From: CAIKZZ01 sp035604595
GTDB lineage: Bacteria; Pseudomonadota; Gammaproteobacteria; Steroidobacterales; Steroidobacteraceae
Assembly: GCA_035604595.1 (NCBI GenBank)
Contig: DATNIE010000018.1
Span: 1 to 32,299, forward strand
Direction: 5' to 3'
Length of the DNA stretch: 32,299 nt
Position 1 is the first letter of the stretch, and each line of letters opens with the position of its first letter. Below, piece after piece: positions 1-7,183 of the stretch. A program made the position numbers and the translations under genes. The notes under the pieces were generated by a model that saw only the letters and a list, made by a program, of their open reading frames with translations, had not been told where the DNA came from and did not search any database.

Positions 1-92
1 GACCACGTTGAAGTGGCACTCATGAAGTCGCCGACGAAAAGCGGCAAGTAGGGCAGTCGGGGTGTCGCGGCCTGATAGTCGCTCAAGGCCAC
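1..92 (-). CDS. DUF1376 (YdaU-like) protein, N-terminal part only, cut by window edge
   Basis: A minus-strand reading frame opens just downstream of the AlpA-type gene, with a GTG at 90-92 (or a TTG at 84-86), and runs off the left edge of the window. The visible residues include the segment PYLPLFVGDFMSATSTW. This matches the start of DUF1376/YdaU-type proteins, which typically begin with a Pro-(Leu/Met)-Pro-Leu-(Tyr/Phe)-Val-x-Asp-(Tyr/Phe) stretch and occur in prophages and integrated elements, often near replication genes. The start lies one base after the TGA of the upstream gene, so the two are probably one operon. Only about 30 residues are visible, so the assignment rests on a single motif, and the start codon is uncertain because no strong ribosome binding site is seen. 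Confidence 0.5.
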   Translation of the reverse strand, partial: MALSDYQAATPRLPYLPLFVGDFMSATSTW

Positions 93-93
93 G

Positions 94-297
94 TCAAGCG
101 GCTTCTGGAGCGCGCGCAGGGGCCTCTGCGCGGCTCTCGATCCACGCCGCAAGCTGACTCTCCCGCCATGCGACGGACCGCTGCCCGAGCTTCACGCGGC
201 GCGGGAACATGCCCACCGCTTCAAGCCGGTACAGGCTGCTTCGGCTCAGGCCGGATCTGGTTAGGGCTTCGGCTAAACGGACGAATCGGTCCGACAT
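94..297 (-). CDS. AlpA-family DNA-binding regulator / excisionase-like protein
   Basis: This 67-residue protein has the AlpA/MerR-like winged-helix pattern: a helix-turn-helix segment GLSRSSLYRLEAVGMFPRRV followed by a strand and the closing segment VAWRESQLAAWIESR. The Ser-Arg-Ser-Ser-(Leu/Ile)-Tyr-Arg and Pro-x-x-(Val/Ile)-(Lys/Arg)-(Leu/Ile)-Gly pattern is diagnostic of AlpA proteins. These activate integrase genes or act as excisionases in cryptic prophages and islands (family knowledge). The ATG at 295-297 is preferred over the upstream in-frame ATG at 433-435 because GGAGA lies at a good distance before it and the upstream extension has no domain character. It lies downstream of the integrase and an HTH-like gene on the same strand, as is usual for satellite elements. 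A role in excision here is inferred from context. Confidence 0.82.
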   Translation of the reverse strand: MSDRFVRLAEALTRSGLSRSSLYRLEAVGMFPRRVKLGQRSVAWRESQLAAWIESRAEAPARAPEAA

Positions 298-391
298 GGC
301 GCTCTCCGGGGCCGCACGATACGGCACACAGAGCATGCGGAAGACGGCAACGGATCGCCCGTGCGAAATCAGCGCGCAGCTAGCTGAGAGC

Positions 392-823
392 CTACTTCTG
401 TGCTGCGCGAATCCTCCGAAGGACCCTGCGCACATGGTCGACGGGCATCTTTAGATCCTTCGCGACCTTCTTGGGGATGCCTCGATCAGAATGGCTGCCT
501 TTGCGGAACATCTCCGCCGCGGCTGCGACCCGCTTCTCTGTGTCGAGCCGCGCGGCCATCACGGCTTCGCCGCGCTTTTGACCGCCACGCACTCTGTCGC
601 GACGCGTCTTTTGATTCTCCGCAATAATCCGGTCGCGATCCTTGCGAAGGGCGTTGACCTGCCGTTCAAGCACTGGCTCCGGGACCGGAACAGTCAGATA
701 TGGATTCTCCCTCCCACCTTCCATTCTGTCCGCGTACTCGCGGAACTTGCGCAGAGAATCCGCCCTCGTCGGGCCGATAGATATTGGCCCTGCCGTCCGA
801 GGCTTACGCGTGAGCTTCGTCAT
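392..823 (-). CDS. Hypothetical basic protein with C-terminal HTH-like segment, element-borne
   Basis: I do not recognise this 143-residue protein. It is rich in Arg and Lys. Its middle part (around residues 55-95) looks like a charged coiled coil. The last 35 residues (GIPKKVAKDLKMPVDHVRRV and the arginine-rich tail after it) read like a helix-turn-helix of the kind that follows a 'skip-and-advance' pattern in resolvases and phage regulators. The ATG at 821-823 is chosen because GGGAG stands about 7 nt upstream. An in-frame upstream ATG at 862 has no such site. The gene lies between the integrase and the AlpA-type gene on the same strand, and a 9-bp inverted repeat (856-864 and 904-912) sits just upstream of its start. 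A DNA-binding role for the element is plausible but not shown. Confidence 0.65.
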   Translation of the reverse strand: MTKLTRKPRTAGPISIGPTRADSLRKFREYADRMEGGRENPYLTVPVPEPVLERQVNALRKDRDRIIAENQKTRRDRVRGGQKRGEAVMAARLDTEKRVAAAAEMFRKGSHSDRGIPKKVAKDLKMPVDHVRRVLRRIRAAQK

Positions 824-855
824 GGTCGCGCTCCCTGCGGCGCGCCCTGAGAGAT

Positions 856-912
856 CCACCACGAAACGCGCCAGGGATGCGCGCTTGTCGGCTGGCCGGC
901 CTATCGTGGTGG
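856..912. repeat. 9-bp inverted repeat upstream of the element's small-gene operon
   Basis: CCACCACGA at 856-864 and its exact reverse complement TCGTGGTGG at 904-912 flank a 39-nt spacer. They lie between the integrase stop and the start of the HTH-like gene, where a promoter for the 823-to-94 operon should be. This may be an operator for the AlpA-type or HTH-like protein. Only the symmetry is seen; the function is inferred. Confidence 0.4.
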
Positions 913-963
913 GTACTTTCGTCCTTGAACCGATGGTTCTACGTCTCCGGGGGTATCGTCAGT

Positions 964-2238
964 TCACCCGCGAGTCCGTAAGTTCACTACGTTGTCTGCG
1001 GCGGCGAGCGAGTCTAGGCGATCCGCCCACCACTGCATCAGCTCGCGACGCTCCGGCAAATACTCAGCGGCGTTGTAAACGGCTCGGATCGAATTACGGT
1101 CGGCATGCGCAAGCTGGCGCTCGATCACCTCGCTACGCCATTTGCGGGACTCGTGGAGCAGCGTCGACGCCATATGCCGGAACCCGTGCGTCGTCATCTG
1201 CTCGGTCGAATACCCGAGCGACCGAAGCGCGGCATTTAGTGTGTTCTCGCTGAGGGGGCGAGCATTGCTGCGCTCACTGGGGAACACGTAGCGCACAGTG
1301 CCCGTAACCTTGTGAATCTCCCGCAAGATCTCGACCGCCTGAGCACTCAGCGGTACCAAGTGCGGGCGGCGCATCTTCGTGCGATCCGCCGGGATCATCC
1401 ATTCGGCGGCGTCGAGATCAAACTCGGCCCATTCGGCCGCGCGGATCTCACCGGGACGGGCAAACACGAGCGGCGCGAGGCGAAGCGCCATTGTTACAAC
1501 GTGCGTGCCCTGATAGCCCCGGATCGCGCGAATCAAGGCGCCGACACCTTTCGTGTCCGTGATGCTCGCGAACTTCCCCTTCGTCGGCGGCGTCAAAGCC
1601 TCAGGGTGCGGCGTCGGATTTGCCTGTACCCGATGGGTTTGGATCGCGTACCGGAACGTCGAATTGATATATTGACGGATGCGATGCGCGCTCTCGATGG
1701 CGCCACGCTTTTCGACGACGCGGAGCACTTCGAGCAGTTTCGGTCCTGTGAGCTTCGAGATTGGGTCGCGGCCGATCTCGGGGAATACGTCCTTCTCCAG
1801 TCGACCGATCACTTTGTCGGCGTTATTCTTCGCCCAGGTGCGAGACTTCTTCGCGAACCACTCGCGCGCGACAGCCTCGAACGTGTTCTCAGCAGCGGTG
1901 CGGCGATTCGCCTTCTCGACCTTGCGCTGCTCGCTCGGGTCAATCCGGTCCCGGACTAGTTGGCGAGCGGAGTTCCGCAGCTCGCGGGCGCCTTTCATCG
2001 AGACCTTCTTCCCCGTTGCACGGTCGACGGTCTCACGGGAGGCGAGCGGCACCTCGGGGTACACGCCCAGCGAGATGAGCTTCTCGGTACCGTCGATACG
2101 GTACTTGAACCGCCAGTAGCGGCTGCCGTCCGGCCGGATAAGCAGATATAGCCCCCCGCCATCAAACAGCTTGTAGGGCTTCGTGCGCGGCTTGGCGGCC
2201 TGTACAGCCGCGTTGGTCAGCGTGTCCTTCTTCGCCAT
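964..2238 (-). CDS. Tyrosine recombinase, P4-type phage integrase with DUF4102 arm-binding domain
   Basis: This 424-residue site-specific recombinase would insert and excise the element at the neighbouring tRNA. Residues 1-110 form the DUF4102-type N-terminal arm-binding domain, with the signature KLFDGGGLYLLIRPDGSRYW and, further on, LGVYPEVPLASR. Residues 115-210 form the SAM-like core-binding domain. The rest is the catalytic domain. The expected catalytic residues are all present: Arg261 in ARPGE, Lys288, His351 and Arg354 in HGFRH, His378 in QLAHAD, and the nucleophile Tyr388 in AVYNAAEY. Length and order are normal for the family, so the protein looks intact. It is transcribed away from the tRNA-Ile gene, whose 3' end lies about 200 bp upstream of its start. 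This is the standard arrangement for tRNA-targeted islands. Several TACCCC repeats lie before its start. Confidence 0.96.
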   Translation of the reverse strand: MAKKDTLTNAAVQAAKPRTKPYKLFDGGGLYLLIRPDGSRYWRFKYRIDGTEKLISLGVYPEVPLASRETVDRATGKKVSMKGARELRNSARQLVRDRIDPSEQRKVEKANRRTAAENTFEAVAREWFAKKSRTWAKNNADKVIGRLEKDVFPEIGRDPISKLTGPKLLEVLRVVEKRGAIESAHRIRQYINSTFRYAIQTHRVQANPTPHPEALTPPTKGKFASITDTKGVGALIRAIRGYQGTHVVTMALRLAPLVFARPGEIRAAEWAEFDLDAAEWMIPADRTKMRRPHLVPLSAQAVEILREIHKVTGTVRYVFPSERSNARPLSENTLNAALRSLGYSTEQMTTHGFRHMASTLLHESRKWRSEVIERQLAHADRNSIRAVYNAAEYLPERRELMQWWADRLDSLAAADNVVNLRTRG

Positions 2239-2239
2239 G

Positions 2240-2316
2240 TACCCCCACTTCGGCGATTTGGGGTAACTGCACGGTCGCGTTACCTATCGCCATGTGTTAC
2301 CCCTAATGCTACCCCC
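2240..2316. repeat. Cluster of TACCCC-type repeats between tRNA and integrase (possible arm sites)
   Basis: The short motif TACCCC(C) occurs at 2240-2246, 2298-2303 and 2310-2316, and in reverse orientation at 2260-2265. A related GTTACC is at 2279-2284. Directly repeated short sites between a tRNA attachment site and the integrase start are the usual place for integrase arm-type binding or excisionase binding. The clustering is visible in the sequence; the binding role is an inference. Confidence 0.4.
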
Positions 2317-2341
2317 AAGCGCCTTGGGAAGCTACGGGGCG

Positions 2342-2378
2342 CTAAGGCACGTCACGGTGCCTTAGTTATCTTTTTTTT
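2342..2378 (+). terminator. Stem-loop plus T-run between integrase and tRNA, plus-strand orientation
   Basis: CTAAGGCAC (2342-2350) pairs perfectly with GTGCCTTAG (2357-2365) over a 6-nt loop. It is followed by TTATC and eight T residues at 2371-2378. This is a good intrinsic terminator for rightward transcription. No plus-strand gene precedes it, so it may shield the tRNA from antisense transcription coming out of the element. On the minus strand the stem would be preceded, not followed, by the run. Confidence 0.5.
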
Positions 2379-2441
2379 CAGCCACTTGAGGCGCATAGGC
2401 GCCCGCAATGGAGCGGCTCGGCGCGTCTTGAAGTGAGGATG

Positions 2442-2801
2442 TGGTGGGCCCGCTGGGATTCGAACCCAGAACCAAGGGATTCACTGGTCCCCGCAGTTTC
2501 CCGCGGGAGTGGACTATCTCTTCACCCTCGGCTGCACGCCGGGACGGCGTGCAACTCGGTCGGGTGCGGGACGCTCATGCCTGTCATCAAGGGCCCTCGG
2601 GTCCTGTCGACCCAGCCCCCAGGTAGTCTCTGCACCTTCCGGCGGTGCACCGCCGGCTTGGCTCAGGGTTGCCATCCTGCTTACGGCAGGGTCAGGGTTC
2701 CCTGAATTCATCCCGTCCACTTCGCGCCTTACGGCGCGAAGGCACCTTCCCGACATCGCGAGTCGATGAGTCCCCTGCTCTAACCGTTGAGCTACAGGCC
2801 C
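2442..2801 (-). tRNA. tRNA-Ile(CAU) gene interrupted by a group I intron
   Basis: Joining minus-strand 2801-2766 (36 nt) to 2481-2442 (40 nt) gives a perfect 76-nt tRNA with encoded CCA. The acceptor stem is GGGCCTG with CGGGCCC (one T-G pair), the D-arm contains GCTCAACGGTTAGAGC, the anticodon stem is GGGGA with TCCCT, the anticodon loop is CTCATAA, and the T-arm is CTGGG-TTCGAAT-CCCAG. The anticodon is CAU. The body resembles the minor isoleucine tRNA, in which C34 is changed to lysidine by TilS so that it reads AUA. It does not resemble initiator or elongator tRNA-Met; that identity comes from comparison with remembered E. coli sequences. A 284-nt intron lies between anticodon base 36 and base 37. 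A hexamer TAGACT (minus strand, 2814-2809) lies 7 nt before the 5' end and is a likely -10 box. Confidence 0.93.
2482..2765 (-). ncRNA. Group I self-splicing intron (Azoarcus-type, tRNA-Ile anticodon loop)
   Basis: The intron separates two exons that together form a perfect tRNA. The exon ends in the U of CAU and the intron ends in G (omega G), as the group I mechanism requires. An internal guide GTG (2745-2743) can pair with CAU, giving the conserved U-G wobble at the 5' splice site. P2 is a perfect 8-bp stem with a GUAA loop (2740-2721). P5 is CCTGC/GCAGG (2690-2676). P6 is a self-complementary 18-mer (2656-2639). The P7 strands are GCAGAGACTAC near 2633-2623 and GATAGTCC near 2518-2511. 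P9 is CCCGC/GCGGG with a GAAA loop (2507-2490). These follow the order of the 205-nt Azoarcus intron; the extra length falls mainly in the P8 region, including a stem GCACGCC/GGCGTGC at 2552-2534. No homing endonuclease is encoded. Confidence 0.92.
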
Positions 2802-2808
2802 GGGCCGG

Positions 2809-2814
2809 AGTCTA
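2809..2814 (-). promoter_or_regulatory. Likely -10 hexamer (TAGACT) of the tRNA-Ile gene
   Basis: TAGACT on the minus strand ends 7 nt before the first base of the tRNA and is preceded by TGC, giving an extended -10 look. This would start transcription at or next to the mature 5' end. I see no convincing -35 box. Confidence 0.35.
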
Positions 2815-3005
2815 GCAAGCCGCCGCCGCCACCGGTGGTGCTCGCGGTCGCGATGCCCGGTACCACCAGGATGGGACGGTCGGGCTGACTGCCGCGTGCA
2901 GGCGCGACCGGCCCCGGGGGCGGTGGCGCCGCTGCGGCTCGTCAACCGCCAGCGTGCCGCATGGCGGAGCGGACGCCATGCCCGCCGGCCGTTTACACTC
3001 ACTGG

Positions 3006-4460
3006 ATGAGCCCCCTCGTCATCGCCGTCGTTCTGATCCTCACCGCCAGCGGCGCCGGGATCGTCGGCTATCTGCTCGGCGCCAGCCGGCGCGCGGCACG
3101 GCTCGAGGAGCGGCTGCTGACCGAAACGGGCCTGCGGACGGCGGCCGAGGCGACTGCCCGGCAGCTGGACGGCCTGCGGTCCGAGATCGCCATGCGCGAG
3201 GCGGAGCTCGAGCGGTTGCGGGCCGAGGTACGGACGCTGGGCGAAGGCAAGCGGCAGCTGATGACCGAGCTCGAGGCGCGCGAACGCGCCCTTGCCGAGC
3301 AGCGTGCGCTGCTCGACACGGCGCAGCTGAAGCTGTCCGACGTGTTCCGGTCGCTCGCCGCCGAGACGCTGCGCGCCAACAATCAGCAGTTCATTGACCT
3401 GGCGAAGTCCCAGTTCGAGACGCTGCGGGAGGCGGCGCGGGGCGACCTCGACAGGCGCCAGCTCGGTTTCCAGCAGCTCGTCGAGCCCGTCCGCGAGTCC
3501 CTCGAGAAGGTGCAGGCCCGGATCGGCGAGATCGAGAAGGACCGGGTCGGCGCGTACAGTCAGCTGCTGCAGCAGGTTGAGGCGCTCGCGACCGGGCAGG
3601 CTGATCTCAAACGCGAGACCGGCAATCTCGTCGGCGCGCTGCGCCGTCCGAGCGTGCGCGGCCGCTGGGGCGAGGTGCAGCTAAAACGTGTCGTCGAGCT
3701 CGCCGGCATGCTCGACCAGGTGGACTTCGTGGAGCAGGAGCAGGTCGCTTCCGAGAGCGGTGATCTGCGACCTGACCTCGTCGTCAAGCTGCCTGGCGGC
3801 AAGAGCCTGGTCGTCGACGCGAAGGCGCCGCTCGAGGCCTATCTCGAATCGCTGGAACTGGCCGACGGGGCCGCACGCACCCAGAAGCTCGCCGATCACG
3901 CGCGCCAGATCCGCGACCATATCGCGAAGCTGTCGCTGAAGCAGTACTGGGACCAGTTCGAGAATACGCCGGACTTCGTCGTGCTGTTCATTCCTGGCGA
4001 GGTCTTCTATAGCGCGGCGCTCGAGCAGGATCCGGGACTGATCGAGGCCGGAATCAGCCGCAAGGTCATCCTCGCGACACCCACGACGCTGATCGCGCTG
4101 CTGCGAACCGTCGCCTATGGTTGGCGCCAGGAGGCGCTTGCGGAGAACGCGCGCGGCATCGCGGCGCTGGGCAATGAGCTGTATGAGCGCATCCAGGTCA
4201 TGGCTGGGCACTGGAGCAGCATGGGCCTGGGCCTGCGGCGCGCCCTCACGGCCTACAACGATGCGGTCGGCTCGCTCGAGTCGCGTGTGCTGCCGGCCGC
4301 GCGCCGCTTCCGTGACCTCAACGTCGGCACCGAGGCAAAGGACATCGAGGCGCCGGCGCCGGTCGATGCGCTGCCGCGGGAAGTCCAGGCCGAGGAGATG
4401 CGAGCGCCAGCCAGCGTACCGCGCCTTCCCGGCACCGAATCCGACACGGAACGCCACTGA
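3006..4460 (+). CDS. rmuC: DNA recombination protein RmuC
   Basis: This 484-residue protein belongs to the RmuC family, which limits certain recombination events (inverted-repeat rearrangement) and has a nuclease-like fold. Residues 3-23 are a membrane anchor. About 25-175 is a long charged coiled coil. The conserved domain follows, with RRPSVRGRWGEVQLKRVVEL (about residues 213-232), then LRPDLVVKLPGGKSLVVDAK and a C-terminal block containing FIPGEVFYSAALEQDP and ATPTTLIALLRTVAYGWRQE, all classic RmuC signatures. The start at ATG 3006 replaces an earlier in-frame ATG (2961) because it opens the membrane anchor. A TACACT hexamer lies 6 nt upstream and there is no Shine-Dalgarno site, so the message may be leaderless. 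It is probably a single-gene unit. Confidence 0.95.
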   Translation: MSPLVIAVVLILTASGAGIVGYLLGASRRAARLEERLLTETGLRTAAEATARQLDGLRSEIAMREAELERLRAEVRTLGEGKRQLMTELEARERALAEQRALLDTAQLKLSDVFRSLAAETLRANNQQFIDLAKSQFETLREAARGDLDRRQLGFQQLVEPVRESLEKVQARIGEIEKDRVGAYSQLLQQVEALATGQADLKRETGNLVGALRRPSVRGRWGEVQLKRVVELAGMLDQVDFVEQEQVASESGDLRPDLVVKLPGGKSLVVDAKAPLEAYLESLELADGAARTQKLADHARQIRDHIAKLSLKQYWDQFENTPDFVVLFIPGEVFYSAALEQDPGLIEAGISRKVILATPTTLIALLRTVAYGWRQEALAENARGIAALGNELYERIQVMAGHWSSMGLGLRRALTAYNDAVGSLESRVLPAARRFRDLNVGTEAKDIEAPAPVDALPREVQAEEMRAPASVPRLPGTESDTERH

Positions 4461-4562
4461 CTCCGGGTGCAGGGCGGCCGTCATCTGGCGTCAATACTCG
4501 CGTGTGAATCTATGAACGACGCCGCAGCCACGCGCGTCGTGAGCGTTCCCATGGGGAGTCGG

Positions 4563-6410
4563 ATGAGAGCGCGAGCCTTGGGAGCTCTGACCGTCGCCAT
4601 CGCCATCGGCGCGACGGCGGCTGCCGCTCCGCCGGCCACCGGCGATCACACCCGCACGCCTATCAGGTACCTGATTGTCGTGGTCGGAGAGAACGTCTCC
4701 TTTGATGCGCTCTATGCCACGTACTTCCCGCCGCAGCCGGCCGCCACCATCCGCAATCTGCGTTCGCAGGGAATCGTCACCGCCGACGGCAGCCCGGGCC
4801 CCAACTACCGCCGCGCCATCCAGTTCGAGTACGCCAACGCGAGCGGCCGCTACACGCTGAACCCGGAACGCCGTGCCCCGTACGCGAAGCTGCCGCAGCC
4901 GAGTCTCGCAGGCGTCTACGATCCGGCCACGCTCGAGCCGGTCGGAGCCATTCCCGATCCGCGGTTCGCGACGCTCTCACTCAACGGACCGTTCCAGATC
5001 ACACGCTTCGCGACAGACGGCGATGCGTTAGGACGGGAGACCGGCGACCCGGTGCACCGTTTCTTCCAGATGTGGCAGCAGACCGGCGGTACCAACGAGG
5101 ATCTCGGGCGCTACGTGTGGGTCGCGGTCACGACCGGACGCGGCGGCGACACTCGCGGCACGACTCCCGACAAGCCCGGCCAGGGCGCCGAGCTCATGGG
5201 GTTCTTCAACATGCAGTCGGGCGATGCCCCGTACTTCCGGGAGCTTGCCGACCGGTATGCGCTCAGCGACAACTATCACCAGCCGCTGATGGGCGGGACC
5301 GGTGCCAACTTCTTCGCGCTCGCGACCGGCGACGTCGCGGTCTACACCCGCGACGGCATTCCGGCCGCGCCGCCGGGGCGGCAGATCGAGGATCCGTCCC
5401 CCGCACCGGGCACCGTGAACTTCTACGTGCACGATGGCTACGACGGCGGCAGCTGGGTCAAGTGCGCGGATCGCAATGCGCCAGGGGTCGGGCCGATCCG
5501 CTCGCTGCTCTCGGCACGGCACCTCGACCCGAACTGCGCACCCGACAGCTATTACCTGGTCAACAACTACAGCCCACCGTACCTCCCCGATGGCCGCGCC
5601 GTCGAACTCGGCCCGGACCGGTCCGTGTATCCGCCGCAGTACATGGCAAACATCGGCACGGCGCTGTCGGCGGCCGGTATCCGCTGGGGCTGGTACACGG
5701 GTGGGCGCAGCCTCGGGGACATCGCCGGCGATCCCTTGTACACGACCGTCCGGCGCCGCGTCCTCGCCTCGCTGCCGGCGACTGCGAGCGCCGCCGAGAT
5801 CGACGCCGCGGCGGCGGCGACCGCCCGGCAGTTCATCTACAACAACATCGGCGATCCACTGACCGCGTTTCCGGCCGTCAGTCAGTCGGGTCTCGCCGAC
5901 CACCTTCAGGGCCTCGACGCCTTCGCCGCGGCTCTGGCCACGCACGCGCTGCCGGCCGTGTCCTTCGTCGTGCCGAAGAACCTGGACAGCGGGCATCCGG
6001 GATATTCGGCGCCAGCGCGCTACGAGCTGTTCATCCAGAACCTGGTCGCGAAGGTGCAGGCGGATCCCGCGCTGTGGGCGTCCGTGGCGATTCTGATTAC
6101 CGCGGACGAGGGCGGCGGCTACTTTGACTCGGGCTACATCCAGCCGCTCGACTTCTTCGGCGACGGCCCGCGAATTCCACTGCTGGCAGTCTCACCGTAC
6201 GCGCGGACCGGACACATCGATCACACCTACGCCGACCACGTCTCCGTTCTGAAGTTCATCGAGTACAACTGGCAGCTGAGGCCGCTGTCGAACCGGAGCC
6301 GCGACCGCCTGCCAAATCCCCGCCCGTCCCGCCGGGACCCGTACCGGCCCGCGAATTCTCCTGCGATCGGCGATCTGACGACGCTGTTCGAGTTCCCCGC
6401 CGGTCGCTGA
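4563..6410 (+). CDS. Secreted phosphoesterase, phospholipase C / acid phosphatase family
   Basis: The product is a 615-residue exported enzyme of the alkaline-phosphatase-like phosphoesterase family (PF04185: phospholipase C, acid phosphatase AcpA). Residues 1-22 form a signal peptide. The N-terminal metal/nucleophile motif is VVGENVSFDALY (residues 40-51); members usually have (Q/E)EN(R/H)SFD. C-terminal metal-site motifs are TADEGGGYFD (513-522) and a segment with GDGPRIPLLAVSPYAR followed by HTYADHVSVLKFIE. The start at ATG 4563 is chosen for its GGGGAG site 4-5 nt upstream and because it begins the signal peptide. In-frame ATGs at 4512 and 4551 are alternatives. Substrate (phospholipid or phosphomonoester) cannot be told from the sequence. 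It is convergent with the ABC permease gene, with only 15 nt between the stops. Confidence 0.85.
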   Translation: MRARALGALTVAIAIGATAAAAPPATGDHTRTPIRYLIVVVGENVSFDALYATYFPPQPAATIRNLRSQGIVTADGSPGPNYRRAIQFEYANASGRYTLNPERRAPYAKLPQPSLAGVYDPATLEPVGAIPDPRFATLSLNGPFQITRFATDGDALGRETGDPVHRFFQMWQQTGGTNEDLGRYVWVAVTTGRGGDTRGTTPDKPGQGAELMGFFNMQSGDAPYFRELADRYALSDNYHQPLMGGTGANFFALATGDVAVYTRDGIPAAPPGRQIEDPSPAPGTVNFYVHDGYDGGSWVKCADRNAPGVGPIRSLLSARHLDPNCAPDSYYLVNNYSPPYLPDGRAVELGPDRSVYPPQYMANIGTALSAAGIRWGWYTGGRSLGDIAGDPLYTTVRRRVLASLPATASAAEIDAAAAATARQFIYNNIGDPLTAFPAVSQSGLADHLQGLDAFAAALATHALPAVSFVVPKNLDSGHPGYSAPARYELFIQNLVAKVQADPALWASVAILITADEGGGYFDSGYIQPLDFFGDGPRIPLLAVSPYARTGHIDHTYADHVSVLKFIEYNWQLRPLSNRSRDRLPNPRPSRRDPYRPANSPAIGDLTTLFEFPAGR

Positions 6411-6425
6411 TCGCCGCGCGCAGCT

Positions 6426-7181
6426 CTATTTCGTCAGTCGCCGGCGCGCAAACCAAGTGGCAAGCGCCAATCCCGCTGACCCATACAGCACGAGCACCAG
6501 TGCGCTCAACACAGGCCGGGGCATCGGATCGCCGAGCGTGATGCCGCGGGCGAGCGAGGCGGCGTGCGCCAGCGGTAGCAGCCAAGCGATGTCCTGCGCG
6601 ATCCGCGGGAGCTGATGCAGCGGAAAGAACACGCCCGACACGAAACCCATCGGCGTGACGAGCAGCGTGAAGTAGTACGTGAACAGGTCGTAGGACTTCG
6701 CGAGCGAGGTGACGATCAGCGCGATGCCGGAGAACGCGAGACCGACGAGCAGCAGCACCGGCAGCACCAGCAGCGGCCGCGCGCCGTGAACGATGCCCAG
6801 CAGGTACATGACCAGCAGGATCGCGGTTCCGGACAGCGTCGCCTTCAGCCCCGCCCACAGCCACTCGCCGACAACGACGTCGGCGATCGTCATCGGTGCG
6901 TGCAGGATGCCTTCCCACGTGCGCTGGACCTTGAGTCGCGAAAACGCCGAGTAGAGCGCCTCGGCCGAGGCGCTGTTGAGCGTCGAATAGCAAAGCATGC
7001 CCCCCGCCAGGAACGTGACGTAGGGGCGCCCGTCGATCGTGCCGACGAGTGCGCCGAGCCCGAAGCCCAGCCCAACGAGGTAGATCAGCGGATCCGCCAG
7101 GTTGCCGATCATCGACGGCAGCATGAGCTTGCGCCACACGAGGAAATTGCGTTGCACGAGACGCAGGCAGCGTGGATTCAT
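6426..7181 (-). CDS. ABC-2 type exporter permease, NodJ family
   Basis: This 251-residue inner-membrane permease has about six hydrophobic segments. NodJ-like sequences include DPLIYLVGLGFGLGALVG near residue 30, FLAGGMLCYSTLNSASAEAL near 57-76, APMTIADVVVGEWLWAGLKA (the family's coupling region) near 94-113, and TPMGFVSGVFFPLHQLPRIA. In rhizobia, NodI/NodJ export lipochitooligosaccharide signals; related pairs in other bacteria have undefined substrates, probably glycolipids or polysaccharide intermediates. The gene starts 2 nt after the stop of the ATPase gene, so the two form an operon and a complex. No chitooligosaccharide synthesis genes are present, so the name nodJ should not imply Nod-factor export. 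A divergent glucan synthase gene is the nearest possible substrate source. Confidence 0.9.
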   Translation of the reverse strand: MNPRCLRLVQRNFLVWRKLMLPSMIGNLADPLIYLVGLGFGLGALVGTIDGRPYVTFLAGGMLCYSTLNSASAEALYSAFSRLKVQRTWEGILHAPMTIADVVVGEWLWAGLKATLSGTAILLVMYLLGIVHGARPLLVLPVLLLVGLAFSGIALIVTSLAKSYDLFTYYFTLLVTPMGFVSGVFFPLHQLPRIAQDIAWLLPLAHAASLARGITLGDPMPRPVLSALVLVLYGSAGLALATWFARRRLTK

Positions 7182-7183
7182 GG

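Noticed and set aside
2442..2801. Reading the CAU tRNA as tRNA-Met
   Set aside because: The acceptor stem, the D-arm and the GGGGACTCATAATCCCTTGG anticodon arm resemble the minor isoleucine tRNA; initiator features (mismatched first pair, three G-C pairs under the anticodon) are absent.
2514..3002. A 162-residue minus-strand ORF and several plus-strand ORFs across the intron and tRNA
   Set aside because: They run through the tRNA exons and structured intron stems, have no domain, and are not a homing endonuclease (no LAGLIDADG or GIY-YIG motif).
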